Counted from the stretch's first letter, positions 6,488 through 15,420 are shown. The stretch: 63,039 bases of DNA from JANMDS01 sp031430575 (GCA_031430575.1 JANPBT010000082.1:1-63039), one strand, 5' to 3'. Numbers and translations: made by a program. Notes: generated by a model from the sequence alone, not told the origin.

Positions 6488-9406
6488 GTGGAATTGACTG
6501 AAGCCGTGCCAGTGAAATCATCGAAACCTAGCGTTAAATCGCCCGCTGCCAAATCAGACGGGCGGCCGCTGCAGTCCATCATTTCTGATCGGCTGCTCGT
6601 GCGCGGTGCGCGCACCCACAATTTAAAAAATATTTCGCTCGATATTCCTAAGCATCAGCTCGTCGTGATCACCGGGCTATCGGGCTCGGGTAAATCGTCA
6701 CTCGCGTTTGATACGCTTTATGCCGAGGGCCAACGCCGCTACGTGGAATCGCTGTCGGCCTATGCCCGGCAATTTTTGCAATTGATGGATAAGCCCGATG
6801 TTGATTTGATCGAAGGCTTATCGCCCGCGATTTCCATCGAGCAAAAAGCCACCAGCCACAATCCACGCTCGACAGTCGGCACGGTGACTGAGATTCACGA
6901 TTATTTGCGTTTGCTTTACGCGCGGGTCGGCGATCCGCATTGCCCGCAGCATGGCGGCAAGCTCGATGCCCAGACGATTTCGCAAATGGTAGATCACGTG
7001 CTCGCACTGCCTGCGGAGACCAAGCTCGCGATCCTCGCGCCGGTGGTGACTGAGCGCAAAGGCGAGCACGCAGACGTGTTGATGACCTTACGCGCCAAGG
7101 GCTTTACGCGCTTACGCGTGAACGGAAAATTAGTCGAAATCGACGCAGTGCCAAAGCTTGCTAAAACGCACAAACACAGTATCGATGTCGTCGTTGATCG
7201 CATCAAAGTCAAGGCCGATATTGCCCAACGTTTAGCCGAAAGTTTCGAGACTGCGTGCGCGCAGGGCGAAGGCAGGGCGCTAATTGTGAATTTAGAGACC
7301 CATGAGGAGCGGCTTTTTTCAACCAAATTTGCCTGCCCCATTTGCGATTTCTCGATTTCCGAAATGGAGCCGAGACTGTTTTCTTTCAATAGCCCTGTCG
7401 GTGCTTGCCCGACCTGCGATGGGCTGGGGGTGATGGCGTTTTTTGATGAAGCCCGCATTGTGGTCAACCCTGCGCTGTCGTTGGCGGCGGGGGCGATTAA
7501 GGGCTGGGATCGGCGTAATCATTTTTACTTCCAATTGATTCAGGCGTTAGCCAAACACTATAAATTTGACACCGAAGCGCCCTGGGAAATACTAAGCGAG
7601 CGCGTGCGCGCTGCCGTGCTCTACGGCTCGGGCGAGGAAGTCTTGAGCTTTGATTACGTTTCAGAAAAAGGCTTTGTGCAAAAGCGTGCGCATCCATTTG
7701 AAGGCGTCGTCCCCAATATGGACCGGCGCTATCGCGAGACCGAATCTTCCGCTGTGCGCGAAGAGCTCGTCAAGTTTCAAAATAGTAAGGCGTGTACCGA
7801 TTGCGCTGGCGCCCGGCTGCGCATTGAAGCCCGGCATGTGATGGTGGCCGATACGCCGATTTATGTGGCCAGCCATTGGTCACTCGCGCAAGCGGCGCAG
7901 TGGTTTGCGCAGTTGCGATTACCGGGTAATAAAGCCCAGATTGCAGAAAAAATCATCTCCGAAATTCGGAGCCGATTGCGTTTTTTGGTTAATGTTGGCC
8001 TGAATTATTTATCGCTTGATCGCTCAGCAGAAACGCTCTCTGGCGGTGAAGCCCAGCGTATCCGCCTCGCCTCGCAAATAGGCTCCGGGCTTACCGGCGT
8101 GATGTATGTGCTCGATGAGCCCTCGATTGGATTACATCAACGCGATAACGATCGCCTGCTCGAGACCTTGCGCCATTTGCGCGATCTCGGTAATTCTGTG
8201 CTCGTCGTTGAGCATGATGAAGATGCCATTCGCGCGGCAGATCATGTGATCGATATGGGCGTTGGTGCGGGCGTGCATGGCGGCGAGGTCATCGCGCAGG
8301 GCAAAGTGGACGAAATCTGCGCCGCAGGTAGGAGCGTTACCGGGCAATTTTTATCAGGCGCGCGCAAGATCGCCATTCCGAAAAAACGGGGCAAACCTAA
8401 CCCCGAGAAAATGCTCACGATTGAGAAAGCCACTGGCAACAATTTGAAAGGCGTTACCGCACAAATCCCAGTGGGTCTTTTTACGTGTGTCACCGGCGTC
8501 TCTGGCTCAGGCAAAAGCACGCTCATCAACGACACGCTCTCGCGCGCGGTCGCGCACCACGTTTACGGTAGCTTAGATCTGCCCGCAGCGCATGCTGCGA
8601 TGCACGGGCTTGATCATTTCGATAAGATTATTAACGTCGATCAAAGCCCCATCGGGCGCACGCCGCGCTCCAACCCAGCGACCTACACAGGGCTCTTCGC
8701 GCCGATTCGCGAGCTTTTTTCGCAAGTGCCCGCCGCGCGTGAGCGTGGTTATGAGCCGGGGCGATTTTCGTTTAACGTCAAAGGCGGGCGTTGCGAGGCG
8801 TGCGAGGGCGATGGCGTCATCAAAGTTGAAATGCATTTCTTGCCGGATGTTTATGTTGCATGCGATAGTTGCCGTGGCGCGCGCTACAACCGTGAAACGC
8901 TCGACATTCACTACAAAGGAAAAACAATCTCGGAAGTGCTCGCGATGACGGTGGAAGACGCGCATGCGTTTTTTAAAGCAGTGCCAAATGTCGAGCGCAA
9001 ATTGGCGACGCTGCTTGATGTTGGGCTCGGCTACATTCGGCTTGGGCAATCGGCAACTACGCTTTCAGGCGGCGAAGCGCAGCGCGTCAAGCTCGCGCTC
9101 GAGCTCTCGAAGCGCGATACTGGGCGCACGCTCTATATACTGGATGAGCCGACGACGGGTTTACATTTCGCGGATATTGAATTGCTCTTAAAAGTGCTGC
9201 ACCGGCTGCGCGATGATGGTAATACCGTGGTCGTGATCGAACACAATTTAGATGTAATCAAAACCGCAGATTGGATTATTGATCTCGGGCCAGAGGGCGG
9301 CGATGGTGGTGGAAAAATTATTGCCCAAGGCTCCCCGGAATCGGTGGCCGCGAATGCAGCGAGCGTGACCGGAAAATATTTGCGCGAGACCCTTCGCAAA
9401 AAATAA
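6488..9406 (+). CDS. uvrA: excinuclease ABC subunit A
   Basis: UvrA recognises DNA damage and loads UvrB in nucleotide excision repair. The 972 residues contain two ABC modules: the first Walker A GLSGSGKSS, the first zinc-binding CPIC...CPTCDG, signature LSGGEAQRIRLASQIGSGL, second Walker A GVSGSGKST, the CEACEGDG...CDSCRG zinc finger, and the second LSGGEAQRVKLALEL. The start GTG 6488 is uncertain; GTG 6506 or 6512 are alternatives, and the first ~35 residues are an extension relative to E. coli. Codons at 8313-8330 are an arm of the dispersed repeat, reading EICAAG in the loop before SVTGQFL. The SOS-type box upstream suggests damage induction. Confidence 0.97.
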   Translation: MELTEAVPVKSSKPSVKSPAAKSDGRPLQSIISDRLLVRGARTHNLKNISLDIPKHQLVVITGLSGSGKSSLAFDTLYAEGQRRYVESLSAYARQFLQLMDKPDVDLIEGLSPAISIEQKATSHNPRSTVGTVTEIHDYLRLLYARVGDPHCPQHGGKLDAQTISQMVDHVLALPAETKLAILAPVVTERKGEHADVLMTLRAKGFTRLRVNGKLVEIDAVPKLAKTHKHSIDVVVDRIKVKADIAQRLAESFETACAQGEGRALIVNLETHEERLFSTKFACPICDFSISEMEPRLFSFNSPVGACPTCDGLGVMAFFDEARIVVNPALSLAAGAIKGWDRRNHFYFQLIQALAKHYKFDTEAPWEILSERVRAAVLYGSGEEVLSFDYVSEKGFVQKRAHPFEGVVPNMDRRYRETESSAVREELVKFQNSKACTDCAGARLRIEARHVMVADTPIYVASHWSLAQAAQWFAQLRLPGNKAQIAEKIISEIRSRLRFLVNVGLNYLSLDRSAETLSGGEAQRIRLASQIGSGLTGVMYVLDEPSIGLHQRDNDRLLETLRHLRDLGNSVLVVEHDEDAIRAADHVIDMGVGAGVHGGEVIAQGKVDEICAAGRSVTGQFLSGARKIAIPKKRGKPNPEKMLTIEKATGNNLKGVTAQIPVGLFTCVTGVSGSGKSTLINDTLSRAVAHHVYGSLDLPAAHAAMHGLDHFDKIINVDQSPIGRTPRSNPATYTGLFAPIRELFSQVPAARERGYEPGRFSFNVKGGRCEACEGDGVIKVEMHFLPDVYVACDSCRGARYNRETLDIHYKGKTISEVLAMTVEDAHAFFKAVPNVERKLATLLDVGLGYIRLGQSATTLSGGEAQRVKLALELSKRDTGRTLYILDEPTTGLHFADIELLLKVLHRLRDDGNTVVVIEHNLDVIKTADWIIDLGPEGGDGGGKIIAQGSPESVAANAASVTGKYLRETLRKK
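8313..8330 (-). repeat. dispersed palindromic element, R arm inside uvrA
   Basis: Perfect aaatctgcgccgcaggta in frame, giving ICAAG. The surrounding protein aligns by eye with E. coli UvrA without a length change (HGGEV...TGQ). Confidence 0.8.
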
Positions 9407-9417
9407 GAAATAGCGAA

Positions 9418-9459
9418 ATACCTGCGGCGCAGATTTAGGCTAAATCTGCGCCGCAGGTA
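9418..9459. repeat. dispersed palindromic element, compact F-R hairpin
   Basis: The F arm (9419-9438) and R arm (9440-9459) are perfect 20-base complements around a single central base. It lies 12 bases after the uvrA stop and 14 before the stop of the convergent small gene. There is no T-run, so it is not a typical intrinsic terminator. Confidence 0.95.
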
Positions 9460-9472
9460 GGGTTGAAATTGA

Positions 9473-9730
9473 TTAGTGAACGGTCGCTGAAGTCAAGAAG
9501 CGCACAAGCGCGCCGGTCATCAAGCGAATTGAGCCATCGCCTAAATCCTCAGCCTGCTCGATCTCGCCGCGCGTGAAAAAAAGCTCGCCTTCATCGCTCG
9601 CGCCTTCGATCAAGATATCGTCGGCATGGGTATCGTCGTCCGCTACGCGCAAATATTGCGTACGGAATACATCGCCGTTGACCCAGATAAAGTCGGCGCG
9701 ATCAAGTACTTGGTTTACGTTAACAGACAT
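9473..9730 (-). CDS. hypothetical protein, 85 residues
   Basis: The start is set at the ATG 9728-9730 because GGAGGG precedes it with good spacing; the longer frame to 9982 overlaps speE. The product begins MSVNVNQVLDRADFIWVNG and is acidic in the middle (DDDTHADDILIEGASDEGE). No signal peptide, membrane helix or known family was recognised. It lies downstream of speE on the same strand with a 112-base gap, so it may be cotranscribed. Confidence 0.65.
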   Translation of the reverse strand: MSVNVNQVLDRADFIWVNGDVFRTQYLRVADDDTHADDILIEGASDEGELFFTRGEIEQAEDLGDGSIRLMTGALVRFLTSATVH

Positions 9731-9842
9731 TTCAGAAGCCCTCCACTCGTAAGCAGATTGCGGCAAAGTGCGCCGTTTCAAGGCCTTAACGCACGAATCA
9801 CTCCGCGCGACGACATGCGCGCTTAGGTGGGCTTCGGGGCAT

Positions 9843-10688
9843 TCAGGTGCGATACGGCGCGAGAAACGGTGCGCCAGCGTAAAGCGCCGCATGCTGGGCG
9901 CCGCAATAGAGCTGGAGGGCGGTGATTTGCCGTGCGGAGAGCTCCGCATCGATTTCAGCGGGCGCGGCGCGGGCGACGTCACTGCCTTGCGAAGCGACTG
10001 CTATTCCCCAAAGCGTGCCGTAAAGCGGCACGTAGACGCAGCCGAGGCGGACATGGCGAAAGACGCTGCGCAGGGATTGCATTGATTTCGCAACACGATC
10101 GGGGTGAAAAATAGGCGAGCCGACGTGCATCGTTAAGCAGCCATTTTCAGTCAGGCTGGCGCGAGCGCGTGCGTAGAAATCACCGGTGTAGAGGGCAGCC
10201 GCATTGTCGTCAGGGTCTGTTAAGTCCAGCACGATGAGATCAAACAGCGCGTGCGATCGTGCCAAAAAAGTAAATCCATCGCCAACGTTGAGCGTTACCC
10301 GCGGATCATCAAATGCACCACCGCTTACGCTGGGCAGCCATTGGCGGCTGATCTTCACCACTTCGGCATCGAGCTCGGCAATGATCACAGTCTCGATGCT
10401 AGGGTGCATCAAAATTTGGCGCGCAGCACCACCGTCGCCCCCGCCGATGATGAGCGCACGGCGCGGTGCAACTTGCGCCGAAAGCGCAGGGTGGGTCATC
10501 GCTTCATGATAAAAAAATTCATCGCGCTCGCTAGTCATGTTGCAGCCATCGAGCTGCAATACCCGCCCGAATTGCGCCGTTTCATAAACCGCAATTTCTT
10601 GAAATGGCGATTGCATTCGGGTAAGCTCGGCCGCATCCGCGATTTGAAATGCGCACTGCCCGCCCAAGCGCTCAATGAGTGTGCTCAT
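9843..10688 (-). CDS. speE: spermidine synthase (polyamine aminopropyltransferase)
   Basis: It transfers the aminopropyl group of decarboxylated S-adenosylmethionine to putrescine. The 281 residues hold the SpeE signatures LQLDGCNMTSERDEFFYHE, IIGGGDGGAAR (nucleotide-binding glycine loop) and VLDLTDPDD (the catalytic Asp region). The start codon overlaps the speD stop as ATGA, and both codons sit on the edge of a dispersed palindromic element. SpeD makes the aminopropyl donor, so the pair is a two-gene polyamine operon. Confidence 0.95.
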   Translation of the reverse strand: MSTLIERLGGQCAFQIADAAELTRMQSPFQEIAVYETAQFGRVLQLDGCNMTSERDEFFYHEAMTHPALSAQVAPRRALIIGGGDGGAARQILMHPSIETVIIAELDAEVVKISRQWLPSVSGGAFDDPRVTLNVGDGFTFLARSHALFDLIVLDLTDPDDNAAALYTGDFYARARASLTENGCLTMHVGSPIFHPDRVAKSMQSLRSVFRHVRLGCVYVPLYGTLWGIAVASQGSDVARAAPAEIDAELSARQITALQLYCGAQHAALYAGAPFLAPYRT

Positions 10689-11080
10689 ACCTGCGGCGCA
10701 GATTGAGGGCTTTTTTGCATTGCGGGCAAGCCGCGATGAATTTCTTGCATCTGCGGATGAAACGGTTGCAAAAGCGCAACGATACCTTTTGCGACCTGGC
10801 GCGCACTTTGCCGATTATCTTGCGTATGGTTGCAAACGAAGACATCCATCGTCGCCGAGGCCAGCTCGGGCCAAGTATGGAGTGTGACATGACTTTCAGC
10901 AAGCAAAATCGCCAGCGTAAATCCTCCGCCCGGAAATTCATGCGCCAGCTCGCCGACTACGGTGAGCCCAGCTTCGGCGCACAGCGCGCGCACTTGCGAG
11001 GCCAGCGGCTCGGCGCGTAGCAAAAGCGAACCCGCGCAAGCGCAGTGCGAAAAATCGGCGATGAGATGGAGACCTTGCAT
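10685..11080 (-). CDS. speD: S-adenosylmethionine decarboxylase proenzyme
   Basis: A pyruvoyl enzyme that self-cleaves between Glu and Ser. The 131-residue proenzyme has LAESHVTLHTWPE, where the Glu-Ser bond is the processing site, and VFVCNHT with the catalytic cysteine. The last residues SAPQV and the stop codon are encoded by the R arm of the dispersed element, making a short C-terminal tail (from about MQKSPQ) that is unlikely to be ancestral. Coupled by ATGA to speE. Confidence 0.95.
   Translation of the reverse strand: MQGLHLIADFSHCACAGSLLLRAEPLASQVRALCAEAGLTVVGELAHEFPGGGFTLAILLAESHVTLHTWPELASATMDVFVCNHTQDNRQSARQVAKGIVALLQPFHPQMQEIHRGLPAMQKSPQSAPQV
10687..10704 (-). repeat. dispersed palindromic element at the speD-speE junction
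   Basis: On the plus strand atacctgcggcgcagatt, followed by gagggctttttt as in other copies. Read on the minus strand it encodes the last SpeD residues, and its terminal AT forms part of both the speD stop and the speE start codon. Confidence 0.9.
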
Positions 11081-11145
11081 GCGGGAGATGATGAGATTGC
11101 GGTGCAGGCATTTTATAGAGACGATAGGTAGACTAAACTAACTAG

Positions 11146-11493
11146 GCAAGTTCGCTGGGCAATCGCGTCGTGGTGTGGGGCAACTCACACACATGCCGAG
11201 GAAAGTCCGGGCTCCAATGAGTAAGGGTAGCGGGTAACACCCGTCCGCTATATATTGAAGGCGAGGACTAGGGCCACAGAGACGAGTAAGCGCGGGCAAC
11301 CGCGTGGACGTGAAACGCGGCAACCTCTACCCGGAGCAACACCAAATAGGCACACACGCAGCGCAAGCTGCACCGATGGCTCGTCGTAGTGTGCGGGTAG
11401 GTGGCTAGAGCGCGTGGGTAACTACGCGCCGAGAGGAATGATTGCTGCAAGCGCGCAAGCGCCTGACAGAACCCGGCTTATAGGCGGGCTTGC
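11146..11493 (+). ncRNA. rnpB: RNase P RNA, bacterial class A
   Basis: The catalytic RNA that trims tRNA 5' ends. The universally conserved block gaggaaagtccgggctcc is at about 11200, and the 3' conserved acagaacccggcttat at about 11466. The ends were set by P1 pairing of gcaagttcgc at the 5' end with gcgggcttgc at the 3' end, using G-U pairs. Length is about 348 bases, normal for class A. A palindromic repeat begins 14 bases after the 3' end. Confidence 0.93.
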
Positions 11494-11506
11494 ATTGTTT
11501 TGCGGA

Positions 11507-11580
11507 ATACCTGCGGCGCAGATTTGGCAATTTTTTGCTTAAAAATGAGGCGAAAGTGGCTAAAACTGCGCCGCAGGTAT
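11507..11580. repeat. dispersed palindromic element, F-spacer-R
   Basis: F atacctgcggcgcagattt at 11507-11525 and R at 11562-11580 with one base missing (aaactgcg). The spacer has a T-run near F and an A-run before R, extending partial pairing. It lies between rnpB and a convergent small gene. Confidence 0.93.
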
Positions 11581-11606
11581 TTCAATAAAAGTTCGGGCGC
11601 GCCGAT

Positions 11607-11798
11607 TCATAAAAACATCGCACCGGCGCTCGAAACCGTCAACAAGCCAAATGCGGCGCCAGCGATCCCAGCGTAATTAGCGTTGGCAAACGCACTGCGA
11701 AGACTTTCGCTTACGCCCGATTTCGTTAATGCAGCGCCGATTAAAGTGACAGCGCAGAGGGCGACGTTGGCGGCAAAAAAGCTATTGAGGATGTCCAT
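11607..11798 (-). CDS. small membrane protein, 63 residues
   Basis: ATG at 11796-11798 follows GGAGAAATAAA. The product starts MDILNSFFAANVALCAVTL and has two hydrophobic segments (about 8-22 and 38-62) joined by a short polar stretch (KSGVSESLRSAFANA). The end is hydrophobic with no tail. No family recognised; function unknown. Convergent with rnpB. Confidence 0.6.
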   Translation of the reverse strand: MDILNSFFAANVALCAVTLIGAALTKSGVSESLRSAFANANYAGIAGAAFGLLTVSSAGAMFL

Positions 11799-11956
11799 TT
11801 TATTTCTCCAGTGGTTTGGCGGATCGCGTGATTGCGCTGCCATGGATTGAACTGTACGGGGCGCAGATTTAAAAGAAAACAGGTCTGCGACGAACTGCGG
11901 GCATTCCGGCGCGAACTGCAGGCAAGCGCTGCTGAACGGAATGCGAAACTACGCAA

Positions 11957-12445
11957 ATGCGTTTAGTCATCGATACCAATATTCTGCTTTCCATCTATCT
12001 GTATGCGGATCCACGGCATACGCCCCTGCGCGCGCGCTATACCTGCGGCGCAGATGTGCTGCTGATGGATGCGCTTTGCTATGAAGAGCTCGCGTACATG
12101 ATGCGCAGTCGGCATTTTGAAAAAGTACGCGTCGCCAATGCCATTCATGTTGAGCCACTGCTGATCAAAATTGCGGATGAATGTGAGTGGATCGCCAGCG
12201 CCATTCCGCAAGGCATGCAAGCGTTGCCAAGTTGTCGCGATCCCGATGATCAAAAATTTCTATTGCTCGCGGCGCGCGGAAATGCTGATGCGCTGCTTTC
12301 ATACGATAAGGCGCTGCTGAAATGCAAAGGGCGCGTGCGGTTTATGATTTCCAGGCCTGAGCAGCTTGCTATGCCCGCGCAAGCGGCAAGCGAAGCGCAA
12401 AACGAATCGCGCGCGCAATCTCAATCGTTAGATGTCGTAAATTGA
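11957..12445 (+). CDS. PIN-domain protein (putative toxin-type RNase)
   Basis: PIN domains are metal-dependent RNases, often VapC-like toxins. The 162 residues show the N-terminal strand MRLVIDTNILLS with the first acidic residue, YEELAYM with the second, and CRDPDDQKFLLLAARGNADALLSYD with the remaining acidic positions, in the style of COG1569 toxins. Residues 28-33 (YTCGAD) are encoded by an arm of the dispersed repeat. The C-terminal ~30 residues are low-complexity Ala/Gln/Ser. No antitoxin-like gene is adjacent. It overlaps the open frame of the next gene by ATTGA. Confidence 0.8.
   Translation: MRLVIDTNILLSIYLYADPRHTPLRARYTCGADVLLMDALCYEELAYMMRSRHFEKVRVANAIHVEPLLIKIADECEWIASAIPQGMQALPSCRDPDDQKFLLLAARGNADALLSYDKALLKCKGRVRFMISRPEQLAMPAQAASEAQNESRAQSQSLDVVN
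12039..12055 (+). repeat. dispersed palindromic element, F arm inside the PIN gene
   Basis: Perfect atacctgcggcgcagat, read as YTCGAD. No R arm nearby. Confidence 0.8.
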
Positions 12446-12474
12446 TTCCGACTCGACTGCGACTGGAATCTCAC

Positions 12475-13299
12475 GTGTTGACCAAAACTTCGTTTTTTAT
12501 ATTTTCAATTTGCGCCGCCGCGCTCGCAGGCTGCGCTTCTGTTCCGAAGCCCAATCCTATGACACCTTCTTCTGAAGTTATCGCCCAACTCGCGCCCATG
12601 GGCAGCTTGCGCGCGGTGATCAACTTAGGCAATGCCGTGCTCGCGGGGACCGATGTCGCCACCGGCGCTGCCAAAGGCGTGACGGTCGATATCTCTAACG
12701 AGCTCGCGCGGCGCATCGGCAAGCCGGTCTCATTTGTCACCGTGCCGAATGCCGCGAAATCGGTTGAAGTGATTGGCAACGGCAGCGTTGATGTTGGCTT
12801 TTTTGCAATTGATCCCACGCGCGCGCAAACGGTCACCTTTTCGCCGCCGTATGTGGTGATCGAAGGCGCGTATGTGGTGCGCAATGATTCGCCAATTCGG
12901 GCGAATGCGGAAGTCGATCGCGCGGGCATTCAGATTGCGGCCGCAAAAGGTAGCGCCTATGATCTCTACCTATCGCGTGAACTCAAAAACGCCAAGATCG
13001 TGCACGCAATCACCTCGCAAGCCGTGGTCGATACCTTTGTTGCGCAAAAGTTGGATGTTGCCGCTGGCGTGAAGCAGCAGCTTGAGATCGACGTTAAGCG
13101 CATCTCAGGCTTGCGCTTGCTCGATGGCCGCTTTATGGTGATCAATCAGGCCATGGGCACGCCAGCCGGTCGCGATGCCGCAGCAAAATATGTGACCGAT
13201 TTCATCGAAGAGTTGAAAGCCTCTGGCTTCATCGCCCGCGCGCTGGAACGACACAAAATTCAAGGCGCAGCCGTCGCCCCGCCAGGGATGCCGAGGTAA
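12475..13299 (+). CDS. family 3 extracellular solute-binding lipoprotein
   Basis: The GTG at 12475 gives a lipoprotein signal (FFIFSICAAALAGC, lipobox LAGC); the frame is open back to a TTG at 12442. The mature part resembles amino-acid-type periplasmic binding proteins: GVTVDISNELARRIGKPVSFV, NGSVDVGFFAIDPTRAQTVTFSPPY and KGSAYDLYLSRELKNA. Such proteins normally deliver ligand to an ABC permease, but none is encoded next to it. The ligand is unknown. Confidence 0.85.
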   Translation: MLTKTSFFIFSICAAALAGCASVPKPNPMTPSSEVIAQLAPMGSLRAVINLGNAVLAGTDVATGAAKGVTVDISNELARRIGKPVSFVTVPNAAKSVEVIGNGSVDVGFFAIDPTRAQTVTFSPPYVVIEGAYVVRNDSPIRANAEVDRAGIQIAAAKGSAYDLYLSRELKNAKIVHAITSQAVVDTFVAQKLDVAAGVKQQLEIDVKRISGLRLLDGRFMVINQAMGTPAGRDAAAKYVTDFIEELKASGFIARALERHKIQGAAVAPPGMPR

Positions 13300-13468
13300 C
13301 GATCTTGGGCGCGCAACCCGCCGCATCCCCATTGCAGTCGTGATCATATTGGGTGCGAAGCTGACGATTCTCGGCGATCTGAAATTTTCAGCGAATTCGT
13401 GCGACACCCAACGGGCGTCGTATGCATAGTTGCAAGCAAGGCGCATCGACCAACGCCTATTTCGCAAA

Positions 13469-13541
13469 ATACCTGCGGCGCAGATTGAGGCATTTTGTTC
13501 GTTTGGTAAGTAAAAAAAGACCAAATCTGCGCCGCAGGTAT
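13469..13541. repeat. dispersed palindromic element, F-spacer-R
   Basis: F atacctgcggcgcagatt at 13469-13486 and R ccaaatctgcgccgcaggtat ending at 13541; T-rich after F and A-rich before R. It lies 35 bases upstream of the dehydratase start. Confidence 0.95.
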
Positions 13542-13575
13542 CATCAGATGAATTCAAATTTGGGAGCTAGCGCAA

Positions 13576-15324
13576 ATGACCACAAACAACCGAGATGACG
13601 ATACCAAATTTAACCGCCGCAGCCAGCAGTGGTTTGGCAAGCTCGATAAAGATGGCTTCGCTCACCGGTCATGGATGAAAAATCAAGGCTATCCGAACGA
13701 TATGTTTGATGGCCGCCCGGTCATTGGCATTTGCAATACTTGGGGCGAATTTAACCCTTGCAACTCGCACTTCAAAGAAATCGCGGAGTGGGTCAAGCGC
13801 GGCGTTTATGAAGCCGGTGGCTTTCCGCTGGAGTTTCCGGTGATGAGCTTGGGCGAAGTCTTGCTGCGTCCGACGGCAATGCTTTGGCGCAATCTGGCTT
13901 CGATGGATGTTGAAGAGAGTATTCGTGGCAATCCGATGGATGGCGTCGTCCTGCTCATGGGCTGCGATAAAACCACGCCGTCGCTCATCATGGGCGCGGC
14001 TTCCTGCGATTTGCCCACGATTGGTTTATCGGGCGGGCCGATGCTCAAAGGCCGCTATAAAGGCCAAGAATTAGGCTCGGGCACGGGCGTGTGGCAGATG
14101 AGCGAAAAAGTGCGCGCGGGCGAGATGAAGCTCGAAGAGTTTATGGATGCCGAAGGCGCGATGCATCGCAGCAAAGGCCATTGCATGACGATGGGCACTG
14201 CGAGCACCATGGCCTCGATGGTGGAATCGCTGGGCTTATCACTGCCGGGCAATGCGGCGATTCCAGCGGTAGATGCGCAGCGCTATCGACTCGCGCAGCT
14301 CACTGGGCGGCGCATCGTTGAGATGGTGAAAGAGCAAGTGCTGCTATCGCACATCTTGAAAAAAGAAGCATTTGAAAACGCGATCCGTACCCTCGCCGCC
14401 ATTGGCGGCAGCACCAACGCAGTGATTCACTTAACGGCGATTGCCGGGCGCGTCGGCGTGCCGCTTGATTTGAGTGATTTCGATAAGCTCGGGCGCGGCG
14501 TGCCGAATATTGTGGACATACAACCTTCCGGCAAGCATTTGATGGAAGATTTTTATTACGCCGGAGGGCTGCCCACCGTATTGCGCAGCATGGGCGATGC
14601 GGGCTTTTTGCATAAAGATGCGATCACCGCCAACGGCAAGACGCTGTGGGACAACGTTAAAAACGCCGAGAACTACGACAAAAATGTGATCCGCGAATTG
14701 ACTAACCCATTCATGGCCGATGCCGGGATTGCCGTGCTCCGCGGCAATCTCGCTCCAGATGGCGCGATCATCAAGCCCAGCGCCGCCACGCCTGCGCTCA
14801 TGCAGCATCGCGGGCGCGCGGTGGTGTTCGAAAGCATTGAAGAGCTGCACGAAAAAATCAACGATGAAGCGCTCGACATTGATGAAAACTCCGTCATGGT
14901 GCTGAAAAATTGCGGCCCCAAAGGCTACCCCGGCATGGCCGAAGTCGGAAACATGCCGTTGCCCCCCAAAGTATTACGCAAAGGCATTACCGACATGCTG
15001 CGCATTTCTGACGCGCGAATGAGCGGCACCGCGTATGGCACGGTCGTGCTCCACGCCGCCCCAGAAGCCGCAGCCGGTGGCCCGCTCGCGCTCGTGCAAA
15101 CAGGCGATTGGATTGAGCTCGACGTTAGAAATCGCAAGCTCAATCTAGAAGTGAGCGCAGAAGAGCTCGCCCACCGCCGCGAGAGTTGGCAGCCGCCAAA
15201 ACCGTGGCTCGACCGCGGGTACGTGAAGCTTTACATCGATACCGTGCAGCAAGCGGATAAAGGCGCGGATTTGGGATTTTTGGTTGGAAAAAGTGGGACG
15301 CCAGTGCCGAGGGAGAGTCACTAG
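13576..15324 (+). CDS. IlvD/Edd-family dehydratase, probable L-arabinonate dehydratase
   Basis: An iron-sulfur sugar-acid or dihydroxyacid dehydratase of 582 residues. Cluster cysteines are visible in ICNTWGEFNPCNSH, LMGCDKTTPS and GHCMTMGTAST. Typical motifs IGGSTNAVIHL, GNLAPDGAIIKPS, NCGPKGYPGMAEVGN and ISDARMSGTAYGTVVLH follow. Wording at the start (WMKNQGYPNDMFDGRPVIGICNTW) and the C-terminal SH are closer to the rhizobial L-arabinonate dehydratase than to IlvD of isoleucine-valine synthesis. No other arabinose-pathway gene is adjacent, so the substrate is inferred. Confidence 0.88.
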   Translation: MTTNNRDDDTKFNRRSQQWFGKLDKDGFAHRSWMKNQGYPNDMFDGRPVIGICNTWGEFNPCNSHFKEIAEWVKRGVYEAGGFPLEFPVMSLGEVLLRPTAMLWRNLASMDVEESIRGNPMDGVVLLMGCDKTTPSLIMGAASCDLPTIGLSGGPMLKGRYKGQELGSGTGVWQMSEKVRAGEMKLEEFMDAEGAMHRSKGHCMTMGTASTMASMVESLGLSLPGNAAIPAVDAQRYRLAQLTGRRIVEMVKEQVLLSHILKKEAFENAIRTLAAIGGSTNAVIHLTAIAGRVGVPLDLSDFDKLGRGVPNIVDIQPSGKHLMEDFYYAGGLPTVLRSMGDAGFLHKDAITANGKTLWDNVKNAENYDKNVIRELTNPFMADAGIAVLRGNLAPDGAIIKPSAATPALMQHRGRAVVFESIEELHEKINDEALDIDENSVMVLKNCGPKGYPGMAEVGNMPLPPKVLRKGITDMLRISDARMSGTAYGTVVLHAAPEAAAGGPLALVQTGDWIELDVRNRKLNLEVSAEELAHRRESWQPPKPWLDRGYVKLYIDTVQQADKGADLGFLVGKSGTPVPRESH

Positions 15325-15334
15325 CAAATCGGTA

Positions 15335-15371
15335 TCCCCTTTCCCCGGGGGAGAGGGGCGGGGGAGAGGGT
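15335..15371. repeat. GC-rich inverted repeat of the ccctttcccc / ggggagaggg type
   Basis: atcccctttcccc pairs with ggggagagggg and is followed by a second cgggggagagggt. This polypyrimidine/polypurine hairpin class recurs between genes in many proteobacteria; it is unrelated to the ctgcggcgcag element. Confidence 0.5.
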
Positions 15372-15402
15372 GTTTCGGCACTAAGTGTCTTGAACCTAGC
15401 GA

Positions 15403-15420
15403 ATAACTGCAGCGCAGATT
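15403..15420. repeat. degenerate F arm of the dispersed element
   Basis: ataactgcagcgcagatt differs from the consensus at three positions (atacctgcggcgcagatt). Lone arm upstream of brnT. Confidence 0.5.

Noticed and set aside
9418..9459. Treating the compact hairpin after uvrA as an ordinary terminator
   Set aside because: No T-run follows on either strand, and the same sequence recurs throughout the window.
11851..11905. Possible decayed F-R element upstream of the PIN gene (gtacggggcgcagattt)
   Set aside because: Only part of the core is kept, and the supposed R is too weak to list.
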